A stretch of 64,000 nucleotides of DNA from Aquabacterium sp. (GCF_016234775.1 NZ_JACRAH010000037.1:1-64000); one strand, 5' to 3'. Positions 36,300 to 45,840 are shown, counted from the first letter of the stretch. The notes: generated from the letters alone by a model not told the origin. Made by a program: numbers and translations.

Positions 36300-37551
36300 G
36301 CACACGGGTGCTGATCGGACGCTGCCCGCCTGGGTGGTGATCACGGCCCTGAGCCTGCTCACGGGCCTGCAGCCCATCACGACAGACGTCTACCTGCCGG
36401 GCTTGCCTCAGATGCAGCGCGAATTGGGTCTGGACTCGGCACACGTGCAATGGACGCTGTCATCCATGATCCTGGCGTTTGGCTTCGGGCAATTGATCTG
36501 GGGACCAATCTCGGACCGCTTTGGCCGCCGCCCCGTGCTGCGCTGGGGTCTGGGCTTTTACGTGCTGGCCAGCGGCTTGACCATGGTCGCGCAGGACCTC
36601 AGCATGATGATCCTGGCGCGCGTGGCGCAAGGCGCGAGCCTGTCAGCGGCCGTGATGTGCGGCCGCGCCATGATCCGCGATCTGTATGTGCCCGAACAAG
36701 GCGCACGCATGATGGCCAAAGGCATGAGTGGCCTGGGCGTCCTGGCGCTGGCTGGGCCCATCCTGGGCGGGCTGACCGCCACCTACTTCGGCTGGCGTGC
36801 CACCATGGGCCTGCTGGGGCTGTTTGGTCTGGCCACGTGGGCCTTCATCTGGACACGCCTGCCCGAAACCCTGCCCGATGAACGCCGCCAGCGCCATCTG
36901 CACTGGGGCACCATGGCACGCAACTGGTGGCAAATCTCGAAACACCCCACCTTCCGCGCCCACGCCATGCTGACCTCGTCCACCTATGGCGGGCTCTTCG
37001 TCTATCTCGCGCTGTCAGCCTTCGTGTTCATCGATGTGCTGGGCACCAGCCGCACGGTCTACGGCTTCGGCATGTCCACCCTGTCCCTGTCCTACCTGAT
37101 GGGCACCTTTCTGTGCCGCCGCATGCTGCCGCGTCGAGGTCTGGTGGGCACCGTTCGCATGGCCGGCTGGTGTTCTCTGGCAGGCGGCATCGCGCTGGTG
37201 CTGGTGTCGGCTGCGCAATGGATGTGGAACTGGCATGTGCCGGCCTGGAGCCTGCTGCCCGGCATGTGGCTGTACGCCTTTGCACACGGCATCCACCAGC
37301 CTTGCGGGCAGACGGGCGTGGTCTCGGCCTTTCCCACGCAAGCGGGCGCCGCCTCCGCCCTGTCAGGCTTCGTGCTGTCGAGCATCGCCTTCCTGATTGG
37401 CGCCTTGATGTCCTGGTGGACCTCGCTGCCAGCGTGGGCCGGCACCATCCACCCGATGACGCTGGGCATGGGCATCGGCGGCGCCATGACAGCCTGGGTG
37501 GCGCTCGGTCGCGTGCAACGCGATGGCCACCACCACAGCGCACCAGCATGA
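36286..37551 (+). CDS. MFS multidrug exporter (Bcr/CflA type)
   Basis: A 421-residue 12-TM transporter. Diagnostic segments are '[20 protein letters not shown]' near TM1, '[18 protein letters not shown]' (the loop 2-3 motif A) and '[20 protein letters not shown]'. The DHA1/Bcr family exports bicyclomycin, chloramphenicol or sulfonamides; the substrate here is unknown. It overlaps rluB upstream and miaA downstream (ATGA), so expression is probably coupled. Confidence 0.87.
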   Translation: MSVSEHTGADRTLPAWVVITALSLLTGLQPITTDVYLPGLPQMQRELGLDSAHVQWTLSSMILAFGFGQLIWGPISDRFGRRPVLRWGLGFYVLASGLTMVAQDLSMMILARVAQGASLSAAVMCGRAMIRDLYVPEQGARMMAKGMSGLGVLALAGPILGGLTATYFGWRATMGLLGLFGLATWAFIWTRLPETLPDERRQRHLHWGTMARNWWQISKHPTFRAHAMLTSSTYGGLFVYLALSAFVFIDVLGTSRTVYGFGMSTLSLSYLMGTFLCRRMLPRRGLVGTVRMAGWCSLAGGIALVLVSAAQWMWNWHVPAWSLLPGMWLYAFAHGIHQPCGQTGVVSAFPTQAGAASALSGFVLSSIAFLIGALMSWWTSLPAWAGTIHPMTLGMGIGGAMTAWVALGRVQRDGHHHSAPA

Positions 37552-38507
37552 ACGAGATGACGAAGCAACCCACCTGGATCCTCGCCGGCCCCACCGCTTG
37601 CGGCAAGACCGCAGCCGCCCTGGCACTCGCGCAGGATGTGGACATCGAGATCATCAGCGTGGATTCAGCCCTGATCTACAAGGGCATGGACATTGGCACC
37701 GCCAAACCTTCCGCCGATGAGATGGCCGCCGTACCGCACCACCTCATCGACATCCTCGACCCCACCGAGAGCTACAGCGCAGCCCGCTTCGTGCAAGACA
37801 CCCAGCGTCTGATCGGCGAGATTCGCGCACGAGGCCGCACGCCCCTGCTGGTGGGCGGCACCATGCTCTACATCAAGGCCCTGCTCGAAGGCCTGGACGA
37901 CATGCCTTCAGCTGACCCGGCCATCCGCGCCATGCTGGATGCGCAGATCGCCGAGCGCGGCACACCCGCGATGCATGCCGAGCTGGCCCAGGTTGACCCG
38001 ATCACCGCCGCGCGCCTGGCCCCCGGCGACACCCAACGCATCCAGCGCGCACTGGAGGTCTGGCACAGCACGGGTCAGCCCCTGTCCAGCTTTCATCAAC
38101 GTGCCCGCAAGCAAGATGAGCCGCAGCACGATGCCATCCTCGTCTCACTGGAGCCGACAGACCGCGCCTGGCTGCATCAACGCGTGGCACAACGCTTCGA
38201 GCTGATGATGCAGGCCGGCTTCATCGATGAAGTCAAACGCCTGCGCCAACGCCCTGACCTGCATGTGGGCCTGCCCGCCATCCGATGCGTTGGCTACCGC
38301 CAGGTCTGGGAAGCCCTGGACGCGGGACAAGACCTGAGCAACCCAGCCGTGCTCAAAGACGTGATGGACAAAGGCATTGCGGCCACGCGCCAGTTGGCCA
38401 AACGCCAGATCACCTGGTTGCGCAGCATGCCGCAACGCATCGTGGTGCACTGCGATCAGCCCCATGCGCTTGACGGTGTGCGAAGCGCCTTTGGCTTGCC
38501 ACGCTGA
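37548..38507 (+). CDS. miaA: tRNA dimethylallyltransferase MiaA
   Basis: A 319-residue enzyme that transfers dimethylallyl to A37 of tRNAs reading UNN codons. P-loop '[18 protein letters not shown]', '[20 protein letters not shown]', '[19 protein letters not shown]', '[17 protein letters not shown]' and '[15 protein letters not shown]' are all family marks. ATG 37548 overlaps the exporter stop by 4 bases; upstream in-frame starts lie inside the exporter gene in another frame. Confidence 0.95.
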   Translation: MNEMTKQPTWILAGPTACGKTAAALALAQDVDIEIISVDSALIYKGMDIGTAKPSADEMAAVPHHLIDILDPTESYSAARFVQDTQRLIGEIRARGRTPLLVGGTMLYIKALLEGLDDMPSADPAIRAMLDAQIAERGTPAMHAELAQVDPITAARLAPGDTQRIQRALEVWHSTGQPLSSFHQRARKQDEPQHDAILVSLEPTDRAWLHQRVAQRFELMMQAGFIDEVKRLRQRPDLHVGLPAIRCVGYRQVWEALDAGQDLSNPAVLKDVMDKGIAATRQLAKRQITWLRSMPQRIVVHCDQPHALDGVRSAFGLPR

Positions 38508-38579
38508 ACGACCACATCAGCCAAAAACCCTCACGGAAACAGGCCTGATTGCTCATTGCAAGCACAGGCAAACAGGGCA

Positions 38580-38656
38580 AACTGCGACTTGCAGTTCAAC
38601 GTTAGCCGCCATGTGGTTTCTGCCACAGATACAGCAGGTTCTTCGGCAAAGCCTGC
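38580..38656 (+). promoter_or_regulatory. three small stem-loops ahead of the MBL-fold gene
   Basis: AACTGC-N5-GCAGTT (38580-38596), TGTGG-N6-CCACA (38612-38627) and GCAGG-N13-CCTGC (38634-38656) are perfect short inverted repeats in a row inside the 218-base gap after miaA. They could be a structured leader or a termination region. No clear promoter is seen. Confidence 0.3.
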
Positions 38657-38725
38657 CAGGTTTGATTTGGGTTAACGCCAAGCCGAGATTCACGCCATTA
38701 AGCTTGCGCCTTACCGAGAAAGACC

Positions 38726-39496
38726 ATGCCGTACGAACTGTTTCGCCACAAGGGGCACGTGTGCCTGATGTTTTCCGATCTGTGTGACGAAGGGGGCGGC
38801 GCAGTTCAGGCCAACCAGTTCCTGATCGTCAATGACGACACCGGCGCCATCATCGACCCGGGCGGCAATCTGGCCTACAGCGAACTCTACCTGGCGATGA
38901 CACGGCACTTCGCGCCCTCACGCCTGTCAGCCATCGTGGCCTCTCATGCAGACCCGGACATCATCGCGGCGCTGGACCGCTGGATGACGGCCACACCCGA
39001 TGCCAAGCTGTACGTGTCCACCCTGTGGGAACGCTTCGTGCCGCACTTCTGCAAGCCCGGCAAGACCACCGGCCGTGTGATCGGCATGCCCGACTCCGGC
39101 ATGCGCATTCCCATCGGCAACAGCGAACTGGTCGCCCTGCCTGCGCACTTCATGCATGCAGAAGGCAACTTCCAGTTTTATGACCCGATCAGCCGCATCC
39201 TGTTCTCAGGCGATCTGGGCGTGTCACTGATGAACGGCAAGCAGGCGCAGCAGACCATCACGTCGCTGTCACCCATGCCGCCGGGCATGGAAGCCTTTCA
39301 CCGTCGCTACATGGTGTCCAACAAGATCTTGCGCTTCTGGGCCCGCATGGTGCGTCAGTTGCCCATCGACATGATCGTGCCGCAGCACGGCGCGCCCCTG
39401 CAAGGCGCCGCGGTCAAACAGTTCATTGACTGGGTGGAAGGCCTGTCGTGTGGCATCGATCTGATGACCGACGCCAACTACGCGGTACCGCACTGA
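38726..39496 (+). CDS. MBL-fold di-metal protein (ODP/flavodiiron-like)
   Basis: A 256-residue metallo-beta-lactamase-fold protein. The metal motif is the HxDxD-type 'SHADPD' (73-78), with further ligands likely at His141/His144 and Asp163 ('SGDLG') and a late His in 'VPQHGAPL'. It resembles the oxygen-binding di-iron (ODP) branch, which often occurs with signalling domains, but it has none. Possible roles are O2, NO or redox sensing or reduction. Convergent with marR. Confidence 0.65.
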   Translation: MPYELFRHKGHVCLMFSDLCDEGGGAVQANQFLIVNDDTGAIIDPGGNLAYSELYLAMTRHFAPSRLSAIVASHADPDIIAALDRWMTATPDAKLYVSTLWERFVPHFCKPGKTTGRVIGMPDSGMRIPIGNSELVALPAHFMHAEGNFQFYDPISRILFSGDLGVSLMNGKQAQQTITSLSPMPPGMEAFHRRYMVSNKILRFWARMVRQLPIDMIVPQHGAPLQGAAVKQFIDWVEGLSCGIDLMTDANYAVPH

Positions 39497-39508
39497 GTCA
39501 TGCCCAAG

Positions 39509-39535
39509 TGGCTCCGCTAAAGGCCTGGTGAGCCA
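39509..39535. terminator. weak convergent inverted repeat between MBL and marR genes
   Basis: TGGCTC (39509-39514) and GAGCCA (39530-39535) form a 6-bp stem with a 15-base loop between the two converging genes, abutting the marR stop. No U-tract. Confidence 0.25.
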
Positions 39536-40069
39536 TCAGACCGAGCGCTTAGCTTCCGACACTTCGCGCAAGTGCTCCGCATTGACCTGAATGCGCCGCA
39601 ACAAGCCCATCAAGGTCTGCCACTCTTCCAGCGTGAATCCTTCCAGCAGGGCATTGGACACCTCGCACAGCACACCGGGCACGGGCGCAATGGATTTTTC
39701 GCCTTCCTCAGTCAGGCTCAGATGCACGACACGGCGGTCTTCGGTGGAGCGTACGCGCTTGCACAAGCCCTTGGTCTCCAGGCGATCCAGGGTGCGAGTC
39801 AAGGCGCCGGCATCCAGTTGCAACTCTCGCGACAAGGCCGCCAGGGTGTTGCACTCACCCTTGCTGATCATGAACATGGGCGTCCACTGAGCTTGAGTCA
39901 GGCCATGGCTGTCCAGACGCTTGTCCACCACACCCACCATCATCTGCACCACACGGCGCATCAGGTAGCCAAAGCTGTCTTCCCGCTTCCAGTTGCCCTT
40001 GGCATAGATCGGCGCCGTCGGAGTCGCTGCCTCAGGGGCGTCATCTGAAGTAGTTGACGAATCAATCAT
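39536..40069 (-). CDS. MarR-family transcriptional regulator
   Basis: A 177-residue winged-helix regulator. The N-terminal 28 residues are a flexible tail, then dimerisation helix 'GYLMRRVVQMMVGVVDKRLD', 'LTQAQWTPMFMISKGE', recognition helix 'LDAGALTRTLDRLETKGLCK' and wing 'RVRSTEDRRVVHLSLTEEG'. It is divergent from an ABC exporter with a palindromic operator between them, so it probably represses that exporter and itself. Confidence 0.9.
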   Translation of the reverse strand: MIDSSTTSDDAPEAATPTAPIYAKGNWKREDSFGYLMRRVVQMMVGVVDKRLDSHGLTQAQWTPMFMISKGECNTLAALSRELQLDAGALTRTLDRLETKGLCKRVRSTEDRRVVHLSLTEEGEKSIAPVPGVLCEVSNALLEGFTLEEWQTLMGLLRRIQVNAEHLREVSEAKRSV

Positions 40070-40079
40070 GGCGATAATT

Positions 40080-40097
40080 TATTTGCCCATGCAAATA
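40080..40097. promoter_or_regulatory. MarR-type palindromic operator
   Basis: TATTTGC-CCAT-GCAAATA (40080-40097) is a perfect 7-bp inverted repeat with a 4-base spacer, close to the classic TTTGCATGCAAA-like MarR sites. It lies between the marR start (40069) and the exporter. A GATAAT (40110-40115) is a candidate rightward -10; it favours a start at ATG 40146 rather than 40119. Confidence 0.65.
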
Positions 40098-40118
40098 TTG
40101 TCAAGGCACGATAATGGC

Positions 40119-41978
40119 ATGACTTTCACGAACCAGCCTGTCAACATGTCCAGCGCGTCCAGCAGCCAACCGCCCAAGGGCAAGTCCGTCAGATCGCTCC
40201 AGGATCTCAAGCCCTTCCTGCGTCCCTACAAAGCTCGCATCGCATTGGCGCTCGTATTCCTGCTGCTGGCCGCCCTGACCACACTGGTGCTGCCCATCGC
40301 ACTGCGCGCCTTGATTGATCAAGGCCTCGTGTCTGCAGATCCGAATCAACGCGTGATGGCCATGCGGGAGCACTTTCTGGCCCTGTTCGGCGTAGGCGTG
40401 GCCATGGGCGTGTTCTCGGCCTCCCGCTACTACTCGGTGACCTGGCTGGGTGAACGCATCACCGCCGACATCAAGAGCGCGGTGTACGGGCATGTGCTCA
40501 AGCAAAGCCCCGAGTTTTTCGAGACCACGCAAAGTGGCGAGATCCTTTCTCGCCTGACCGCCGACACCACCCTGATCCAGACTGTGGTGGGCACCAGCGT
40601 ATCCATGGGCCTGCGCAACGTCATCATGGCCGTGGGCGCCCTGACCATGCTGATCATCACCAACCCCTATGTGATGGCGCAGGTACTGGGTGGCCTGGTG
40701 CTGGTGGTGATGCCCGCCATCATCTATGGCCGACGCGTGCGCAAACTGTCCCGCGCCAGCCAGGATCGCGTGGCCGACTCCAGCGCCATCGCCGCCGAAG
40801 TGCTCAATGCCGTGCCGGTAGTCCAGAGTTACACGGCCGAGGGGCGTGAGGCTCAGCGCTTTGTAGTCGCAACGGAAAGTGCCTTCAAGACGGGTGAGCG
40901 TCGCATCCGTGCCCGTGCCGTGCTCGTCGCCTTCATCATCAGTGCCACCACCGGTGCGCTGCTGTGGGGTCTGTATCAAGGCACACAGGCTGTGGTGGAC
41001 GGCAAGATCACCGCAGGCCACATGGGCCAGACCGTGGTCTACGTGATCCTGCTGTTGAGCTCCGTGGCGGCGCTGTCCGAGGTCTATGGCGACATCCTGC
41101 GTGCAGCCGGTGCCACTGAGCGCCTGATGGAGTTGCTCGCTGCGAGCTCACCGATTCAAGAGCCGGCACACCCCAAACCACTGCCAGCACCCAAGAGCGG
41201 CTCACGTGTCAGCCTGGCCGGCCTGCGCTTCAACTACCCGTCTCGCCCACAACAAACTGCGCTGGAAAACTTCAACCTGCTGGTGAACCCGGGCGAAACC
41301 GTGGCCCTGGTCGGCCCCAGCGGCGCCGGCAAGAGCACGGTCTTCCAGTTGCTGCTGCGTTTCTATGATCCCCAAGCTGGCCGCATCGAGATCGACGGCG
41401 AAGCCGTCACCCAGTTGTCCTTGAACGACCTGCGCCAACGCATCGGCATCGTCCCGCAAGACAGCACCATCTTCTCGACCACCGCGCTGGAAAACATCCG
41501 CTACGGCTGCCCGGATGCCACGAATGAACAGGTCACCGCAGCAGCCAAGGCCGCCCACGCGCACGACTTCATCACTGCGCTGCCCGAGGGTTACGACACC
41601 TTCCTGGGTGAGCGCGGTGTGCGCCTGTCTGGTGGACAGCGCCAGCGCATCAGCATCGCACGCGCCATCCTCAAGAATGCGCCCTTGCTGCTGCTGGATG
41701 AGGCCACCAGCGCGCTCGACACCGAGAGCGAACGCGCCGTGCAGGCCGCGCTGGAAGAGGCCATGAAGGACCGCACCACCCTGGTCATTGCCCACCGCCT
41801 GAGCACCGTGGTCAACGCCGACCGCATCGTGGTGCTGGAAGCCGGCCACATTGTGGATGTGGGCACCCACGCTGAACTGATGGCCCGCAACGGTTTGTAC
41901 GCCAAACTCGCGGCCATGCAGTTCGACCAGATCGAACCTGACCACGATGGCACCCCGCCGCTGGCCATGTCAGCCTGA
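40119..41978 (+). CDS. MsbA-like ABC exporter, fused permease and ATPase
   Basis: A 619-residue half-transporter. The six-TM domain spans about 40-325 and the nucleotide-binding domain about 365-600, with Walker A 'VGPSGAGKSTVFQLLLRF', 'RIGIVPQDSTIFSTTALENI', signature 'LSGGQRQRISIARAI' and Walker B 'LLLLDEATSALD'. The MsbA-related subfamily exports lipids or drugs. Starts at 40119 and 40146 are both possible. The MarR operator upstream suggests ligand-induced expression. Confidence 0.9.
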   Translation: MTFTNQPVNMSSASSSQPPKGKSVRSLQDLKPFLRPYKARIALALVFLLLAALTTLVLPIALRALIDQGLVSADPNQRVMAMREHFLALFGVGVAMGVFSASRYYSVTWLGERITADIKSAVYGHVLKQSPEFFETTQSGEILSRLTADTTLIQTVVGTSVSMGLRNVIMAVGALTMLIITNPYVMAQVLGGLVLVVMPAIIYGRRVRKLSRASQDRVADSSAIAAEVLNAVPVVQSYTAEGREAQRFVVATESAFKTGERRIRARAVLVAFIISATTGALLWGLYQGTQAVVDGKITAGHMGQTVVYVILLLSSVAALSEVYGDILRAAGATERLMELLAASSPIQEPAHPKPLPAPKSGSRVSLAGLRFNYPSRPQQTALENFNLLVNPGETVALVGPSGAGKSTVFQLLLRFYDPQAGRIEIDGEAVTQLSLNDLRQRIGIVPQDSTIFSTTALENIRYGCPDATNEQVTAAAKAAHAHDFITALPEGYDTFLGERGVRLSGGQRQRISIARAILKNAPLLLLDEATSALDTESERAVQAALEEAMKDRTTLVIAHRLSTVVNADRIVVLEAGHIVDVGTHAELMARNGLYAKLAAMQFDQIEPDHDGTPPLAMSA

Positions 41979-42033
41979 ACCGGTCGTGCTGCGTTGAACC
42001 ACACATGCTCGCAAGAGTGCTCTATTGATACAC

Positions 42034-42723
42034 ATGCCCCCATTCAATCCCGCTCGCACCCTCATGATGTCGGCCATCAGCTCGGCCATGCTCCTGAGCG
42101 GTTGCGCCAACATGGATGAAACCCAGCGTGGCACGGCACAAGGTGCCGGCATTGGCGCCCTGGCTGGCGCCGTCATCGGCCAGGTGGCCGGCAAGAACGC
42201 AGCGACAGGCGCCGTCATTGGCGGCATCGCCGGTGCAGTGGCCGGCAATGTGTGGTCCAAGCGCATGCAGGCCCAGCGCGAAGCCATGGAACAAGCCACG
42301 CGCGGTACCGATGTCGAAGTGACCCGCACGCAGGACAACCAGCTCAAGGTCAACATCCCCAACGATGTGTCCTTTGCCACGGGCAGCGCCGCCATCAAGC
42401 CCGAACTGCGCTCGGTACTGGAAACCTTTGCCAACGGCTTGAGCAAGGACAGCAACGGCATGCACGTGCGCATCGTTGGCCACACCGACAGCACAGGCTC
42501 AGACACGGTGAACAACCCCTTGTCCAAGGAGCGTGCCGAGAGCGTCAAGGACTTCCTGACCGACCGCGGCGTGCCAGCCAGCCGAGTGGACACCGCAGGC
42601 CGTGGCGAGCGTGAGCCGATCGCCAGCAACGAAACGGCAGAAGGCCGCGCGAAAAACCGCCGCGTGGAAATCTTCCTGCGCGAACCCGAACAGGCTTCGG
42701 CGCAGCAACCCGTCACGCGCTGA
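42034..42723 (+). CDS. OmpA-family lipoprotein with glycine-zipper region
   Basis: A 229-residue lipoprotein of the YiaD type. The signal ends 'SSAMLLSGC', then a Gly-zipper stretch 'GAGIGALAGAVIGQVAG' and 'GAVIGGIAGAVAGN' (about 38-75) and a C-terminal OmpA peptidoglycan-binding domain: 'VSFATGSAAIKPELRSVLET', 'VRIVGHTDSTGSD', 'AESVKDFLTDRGV' and 'RAKNRRVEIFL'. It would anchor the outer membrane to peptidoglycan. ATG 42034 is preferred over TTG 42025. Confidence 0.88.
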   Translation: MPPFNPARTLMMSAISSAMLLSGCANMDETQRGTAQGAGIGALAGAVIGQVAGKNAATGAVIGGIAGAVAGNVWSKRMQAQREAMEQATRGTDVEVTRTQDNQLKVNIPNDVSFATGSAAIKPELRSVLETFANGLSKDSNGMHVRIVGHTDSTGSDTVNNPLSKERAESVKDFLTDRGVPASRVDTAGRGEREPIASNETAEGRAKNRRVEIFLREPEQASAQQPVTR

Positions 42724-42801
42724 TTCGAGGCCTGACCGAAGGCCAATCCCAGCAGCCGGGCGATAATCCCGGCTGTTTTGCATTCTCGAGGTGCCCTGCC
42801 C

Positions 42802-43632
42802 GTGACCCGCCCCGTTCGCAGCCAATACGAAGACTTCATGCGCCTGGTCTACACCACTGGCGTGCTCAAGACCGACCGCACCGGCACCGGTACGCGCAGC
42901 GTGTTCGGCCACCAGATGCGTTTCGACCTGAGCGAAGGCTTTCCGCTGGTCACGACCAAGAAGGTGCACCTCAAATCCATCATCGTGGAACTGCTGTGGT
43001 TCCTGCGCGGCGACAACAACGTCAAGTGGCTGCAGGAGCGCGGCGTTTCCATCTGGGACGAATGGGCCCGTGACGACGGCTCGCTCGGCCCCGTCTATGG
43101 GGTGCAATGGCGCAGCTGGCCCAAACCCGATGGCGGCCATGTCGACCAGATCAGCGACGTGGTCAAGCAACTCAAGACCACGCCTGATTCGCGCCGCATC
43201 ATCGTCAGCGCCTGGAACCCCGGCCTGATCGACCAGATGGCGCTGCCGCCCTGCCACGCTTTCTTCCAGTTCTACGTGGCCCCGGCCCAGACCGAAGGCG
43301 GCAAGGGCAAGCTGAGCTGCCAGCTGTACCAGCGCAGCGCCGACATCTTCCTGGGTGTGCCGTTCAACATCGCGAGCTACGCCCTGCTCACCCACATGCT
43401 GGCCCAGCAGTGCGATCTGGATGTGGGCGACTTCATCTGGACCGGCGGTGACTGCCACATCTACAGCAACCACACCGAGCAGGTCGAGCTGCAGCTCAGC
43501 CGCACGCCGCACCCTTACCCGCTGCTCAACATCAAGCGCAAGCCTGACTCGATCTTCGACTACGAGTACGAAGACTTCGAGGTGCTCGAGTACACGCACC
43601 ACCCGGCCATCAAGGCACCTGTGGCCGTCTGA
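42802..43632 (+). CDS. thyA: thymidylate synthase
   Basis: A 276-residue enzyme that methylates dUMP to dTMP with methylene-tetrahydrofolate. Marks are '[20 protein letters not shown]', '[15 protein letters not shown]', the catalytic Cys in '[12 protein letters not shown]', '[20 protein letters not shown]' and '[10 protein letters not shown]'. GTG 42802 with AGGTG upstream gives the usual N-terminus. A GATAAT at 42762 is a candidate -10. folA follows 24 bases later, the classic thymidylate-cycle pair. Confidence 0.95.
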   Translation: MTRPVRSQYEDFMRLVYTTGVLKTDRTGTGTRSVFGHQMRFDLSEGFPLVTTKKVHLKSIIVELLWFLRGDNNVKWLQERGVSIWDEWARDDGSLGPVYGVQWRSWPKPDGGHVDQISDVVKQLKTTPDSRRIIVSAWNPGLIDQMALPPCHAFFQFYVAPAQTEGGKGKLSCQLYQRSADIFLGVPFNIASYALLTHMLAQQCDLDVGDFIWTGGDCHIYSNHTEQVELQLSRTPHPYPLLNIKRKPDSIFDYEYEDFEVLEYTHHPAIKAPVAV

Positions 43633-43656
43633 TCCGGCGAGCGAGAACACGCACAC

Positions 43657-44148
43657 ATGACCACGCTCTGCCTGATCGCCGCCGTCGCCCGCAATGGTGC
43701 CATCGGCAAGGACAACGCCCTGCTGTGGCGCCTGTCGGAAGACCTGCAGTTCTTCAAGCGCACGACCATGGGTTGCCCGGTCATCATGGGCCGCAAGACC
43801 TATGACTCGATAGGCCGCCCACTGCCGGGCCGTCGCAACATCGTCATCACGCGCAACGCCTCGTGGTCGGCGCCTGGGATCGACAGCGCCTCCTCGCTGC
43901 AAGCCGCGCTGGCCCTGCTGGACAGTTCGGTAGAAAAAGCCTTCGTCATCGGTGGTGCGCAGATCTACACGGAAGCCCTGCCGCTCGTGCAGGAGATCGT
44001 GCTGACCGAAATCGACCGGGATTTCGAAGGTGATGCCTTCTTCCCGACCTGGGACAAAACCGCGTTCAAGGAAGTCTCACGCGAAACGCACCATGCGCCC
44101 GTGCCTAACGACTTCGACTACGCCTTTGTGACCTACCGCCGAGGCTGA
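43657..44148 (+). CDS. folA: dihydrofolate reductase
   Basis: A 163-residue DHFR that restores the tetrahydrofolate consumed by the thyA product encoded just upstream. '[20 protein letters not shown]' with the catalytic acid in 'SEDLQFFK', then '[18 protein letters not shown]', '[14 protein letters not shown]' and '[14 protein letters not shown]' are diagnostic. Chromosomal type and normal length. It uses ATG 43657 after a GGCGAGCGAGA purine stretch. Confidence 0.95.
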   Translation: MTTLCLIAAVARNGAIGKDNALLWRLSEDLQFFKRTTMGCPVIMGRKTYDSIGRPLPGRRNIVITRNASWSAPGIDSASSLQAALALLDSSVEKAFVIGGAQIYTEALPLVQEIVLTEIDRDFEGDAFFPTWDKTAFKEVSRETHHAPVPNDFDYAFVTYRRG

Positions 44149-44275
44149 CCCCCGAAACAAGCGGTACAGCAGGCGACATCCCGGGGAAAGTGCCCGGTTG
44201 CGTTCACGAGGCAGCCAGATAAATTCTGCCCGCGTAACGCTACCCAGACACACCCAACCGAGGAGGCGCCTGCCC

Positions 44276-45700
44276 ATGGACAACACACCCGTCACCCGTC
44301 GCCATGCCAGCCGCCTCGCGCTGGCCTGCCTGACCGCGCTCACCATACAAGGCGCGCAAGCGAACCTGATCGACGACATCCCCGCCGGCACGGGCTACGC
44401 AGCCCTGGAGATGTGCACGCGGACCATGCAAAGCCGTGACGACTATCTCCGTGTTCGCTGGTATTACACGGTGCCGGTCGTGCAGCCGCTGTCGGCCGTG
44501 TGGATGGTGGACTACGTTCCAGGCATCAAGGTCAATGTGCGCAGCTGGGTGCCACTCATCAGCAACCCTCGCACCGCCATCTACCGCAAGGGCCTGGGTT
44601 GCACCATCGTCCCGCCTGGCATGACCGAAGCCGCCGTGCGCGCCCAGCCCTTCAAGGCCATCGACACGCCAGCGCCATCGAGCCAATCCTGGCCCATGGG
44701 TGAAGCAGCCGCTGACGCCGCTGGCCTGAGTGCCAGCCAGGTCGCTCTGCTCAAGGCGCGTGGTGATCAGATTTTCAGCGAGTCCACCAGCCAGGTCAGC
44801 CAGAAGAAGAACTCGATCGCCTTCCTCGTGGCCCACAAGGGGCGACTAATACACGAGCGCTACGCCAAGAACTACAACCGAGAACAACCCCAACTGGGCT
44901 GGTCCATGACCAAGTCCCTCACGGCACTGCTTGCCGGGGCCATGGCCACTGACGGCCGACTGAACCTGGACGCAACGGTGGGGCTACCCCAATGGTCCGG
45001 CAGCGCCAAGGCCGACATCACCTGGAAGCAGCTTCTCAACATGGCACCAGGCCTGGCATGGACCGAGGGCTATACCGGTGCGGGCGACACCACCGACATG
45101 CTGTTCTCGCAAGCTGACGAAGGCAGCTGGGCGGCCGAGCGCCCACTGACCAGCACGCCAGGCACGGTCTTCAATTACTCGACAGGCTTCCCCAACATCG
45201 CCATGCTGCGCATGAAGCAGCTCCTGGGTGGCAGCCACCAGGCCCTGTACAACTACTACCAGCAACGCCTGCTGATGCCGCTGGGCATCCGCCAGGGCAT
45301 CATCGAGCCTGATGCATCCGGCACGCCGGTAGGTGGCGCACGGGGCATCTTGCGGCCGATCGACTGGCTCCGCCTGGGCCAACTGGTCAGCCAGGGCGGG
45401 CAGTGGCAAGGTCAGACGCTGATCAACACCCATGCCATGAACTTCCTGCTGGCCGGCTCGCCTGCGAGCGCGGAATACGGTGGCTACATCTGGCGCCAGC
45501 CTTCGTCCAAAGCCATCCCCACCGACCTGATCAACCGCATTCCGGCTGACACCGTCATGTTCCTGGGCCACCTGGGTCAGTTCACGGTCATCGTGCCCAG
45601 CAAGCAGTTGGTGGTGGTGCGCATGGGCGTGTCGCTCGACATGGACAGCACCAAGCGTGATGTGTTCGGCACGGTGGCGGACCTGGTCGAGCAGCTTTGA
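44276..45700 (+). CDS. secreted serine hydrolase, class C beta-lactamase fold
   Basis: A 474-residue exported protein. A signal-like 'RRHASRLALACLTALTIQ' precedes mature 'GAQANLIDD'. The penicillin-binding-like domain has the nucleophile in 'GWSMTKSL' (S210-x-x-K213), a Tyr in 'FNYSTGF' (Y301) and 'LGHLGQF' as the HxG box. Such proteins are often esterases or D-amino peptidases rather than true beta-lactamases. An extra N-terminal domain (about 30-140) is unassigned. A palindrome follows the gene. Confidence 0.75.
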   Translation: MDNTPVTRRHASRLALACLTALTIQGAQANLIDDIPAGTGYAALEMCTRTMQSRDDYLRVRWYYTVPVVQPLSAVWMVDYVPGIKVNVRSWVPLISNPRTAIYRKGLGCTIVPPGMTEAAVRAQPFKAIDTPAPSSQSWPMGEAAADAAGLSASQVALLKARGDQIFSESTSQVSQKKNSIAFLVAHKGRLIHERYAKNYNREQPQLGWSMTKSLTALLAGAMATDGRLNLDATVGLPQWSGSAKADITWKQLLNMAPGLAWTEGYTGAGDTTDMLFSQADEGSWAAERPLTSTPGTVFNYSTGFPNIAMLRMKQLLGGSHQALYNYYQQRLLMPLGIRQGIIEPDASGTPVGGARGILRPIDWLRLGQLVSQGGQWQGQTLINTHAMNFLLAGSPASAEYGGYIWRQPSSKAIPTDLINRIPADTVMFLGHLGQFTVIVPSKQLVVVRMGVSLDMDSTKRDVFGTVADLVEQL

Positions 45701-45726
45701 TGCCTCGGTGCTTTGCTCGACACACG

Positions 45727-45749
45727 ATATTTCGGTTTTCCCGAAATAT
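45727..45749. promoter_or_regulatory. 9-bp perfect palindrome between serine hydrolase and terC
   Basis: ATATTTCGG (45727-45735) and CCGAAATAT (45741-45749) form a perfect inverted repeat with a TTTTC spacer. It is AT-rich and lacks a following T-run, so it fits an operator at least as well as a terminator of the serine hydrolase gene. Confidence 0.45.
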
Positions 45750-45773
45750 TGCCCCATAAATTTCTGCTTTACC

Positions 45774-45839
45774 GATGTGTCTTAATTCGATAACGTCCGT
45801 GCTTCCGGCCACGGCCGCATAACTCGAATTAGACACATC
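45774..45839 (+). promoter_or_regulatory. long hairpin abutting the terC start codon
   Basis: GATGTGTCT-T-AATTCGA (45774-45790) pairs with TCGAATT-AGACACATC (45824-45839): 16 bp with one bulged T. Inside the 33-base loop, CCGTG (45797-45801) pairs with CACGG (45810-45814). The stem ends one base before ATG 45841 and leaves no visible Shine-Dalgarno, so as RNA it would hide the start codon. TerC-family genes can be riboswitch-controlled, but no yybP-ykoY consensus is visible. Confidence 0.55.
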
Positions 45840-45840
45840 C

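Noticed and set aside
33960-36380. 806-codon leftward open frame opposite mutL and rluB
   Set aside because: It mirrors two certain genes; its protein is a codon-bias shadow without any domain and with unlikely composition.
42499-43902. 467-codon leftward frame over thyA/folA
   Set aside because: Lies opposite two textbook genes and shows no motif.
45701-45840. yybP-ykoY manganese riboswitch before terC
   Set aside because: The family of the gene made it attractive, but the conserved loops of that riboswitch are not visible; only the long stem is.
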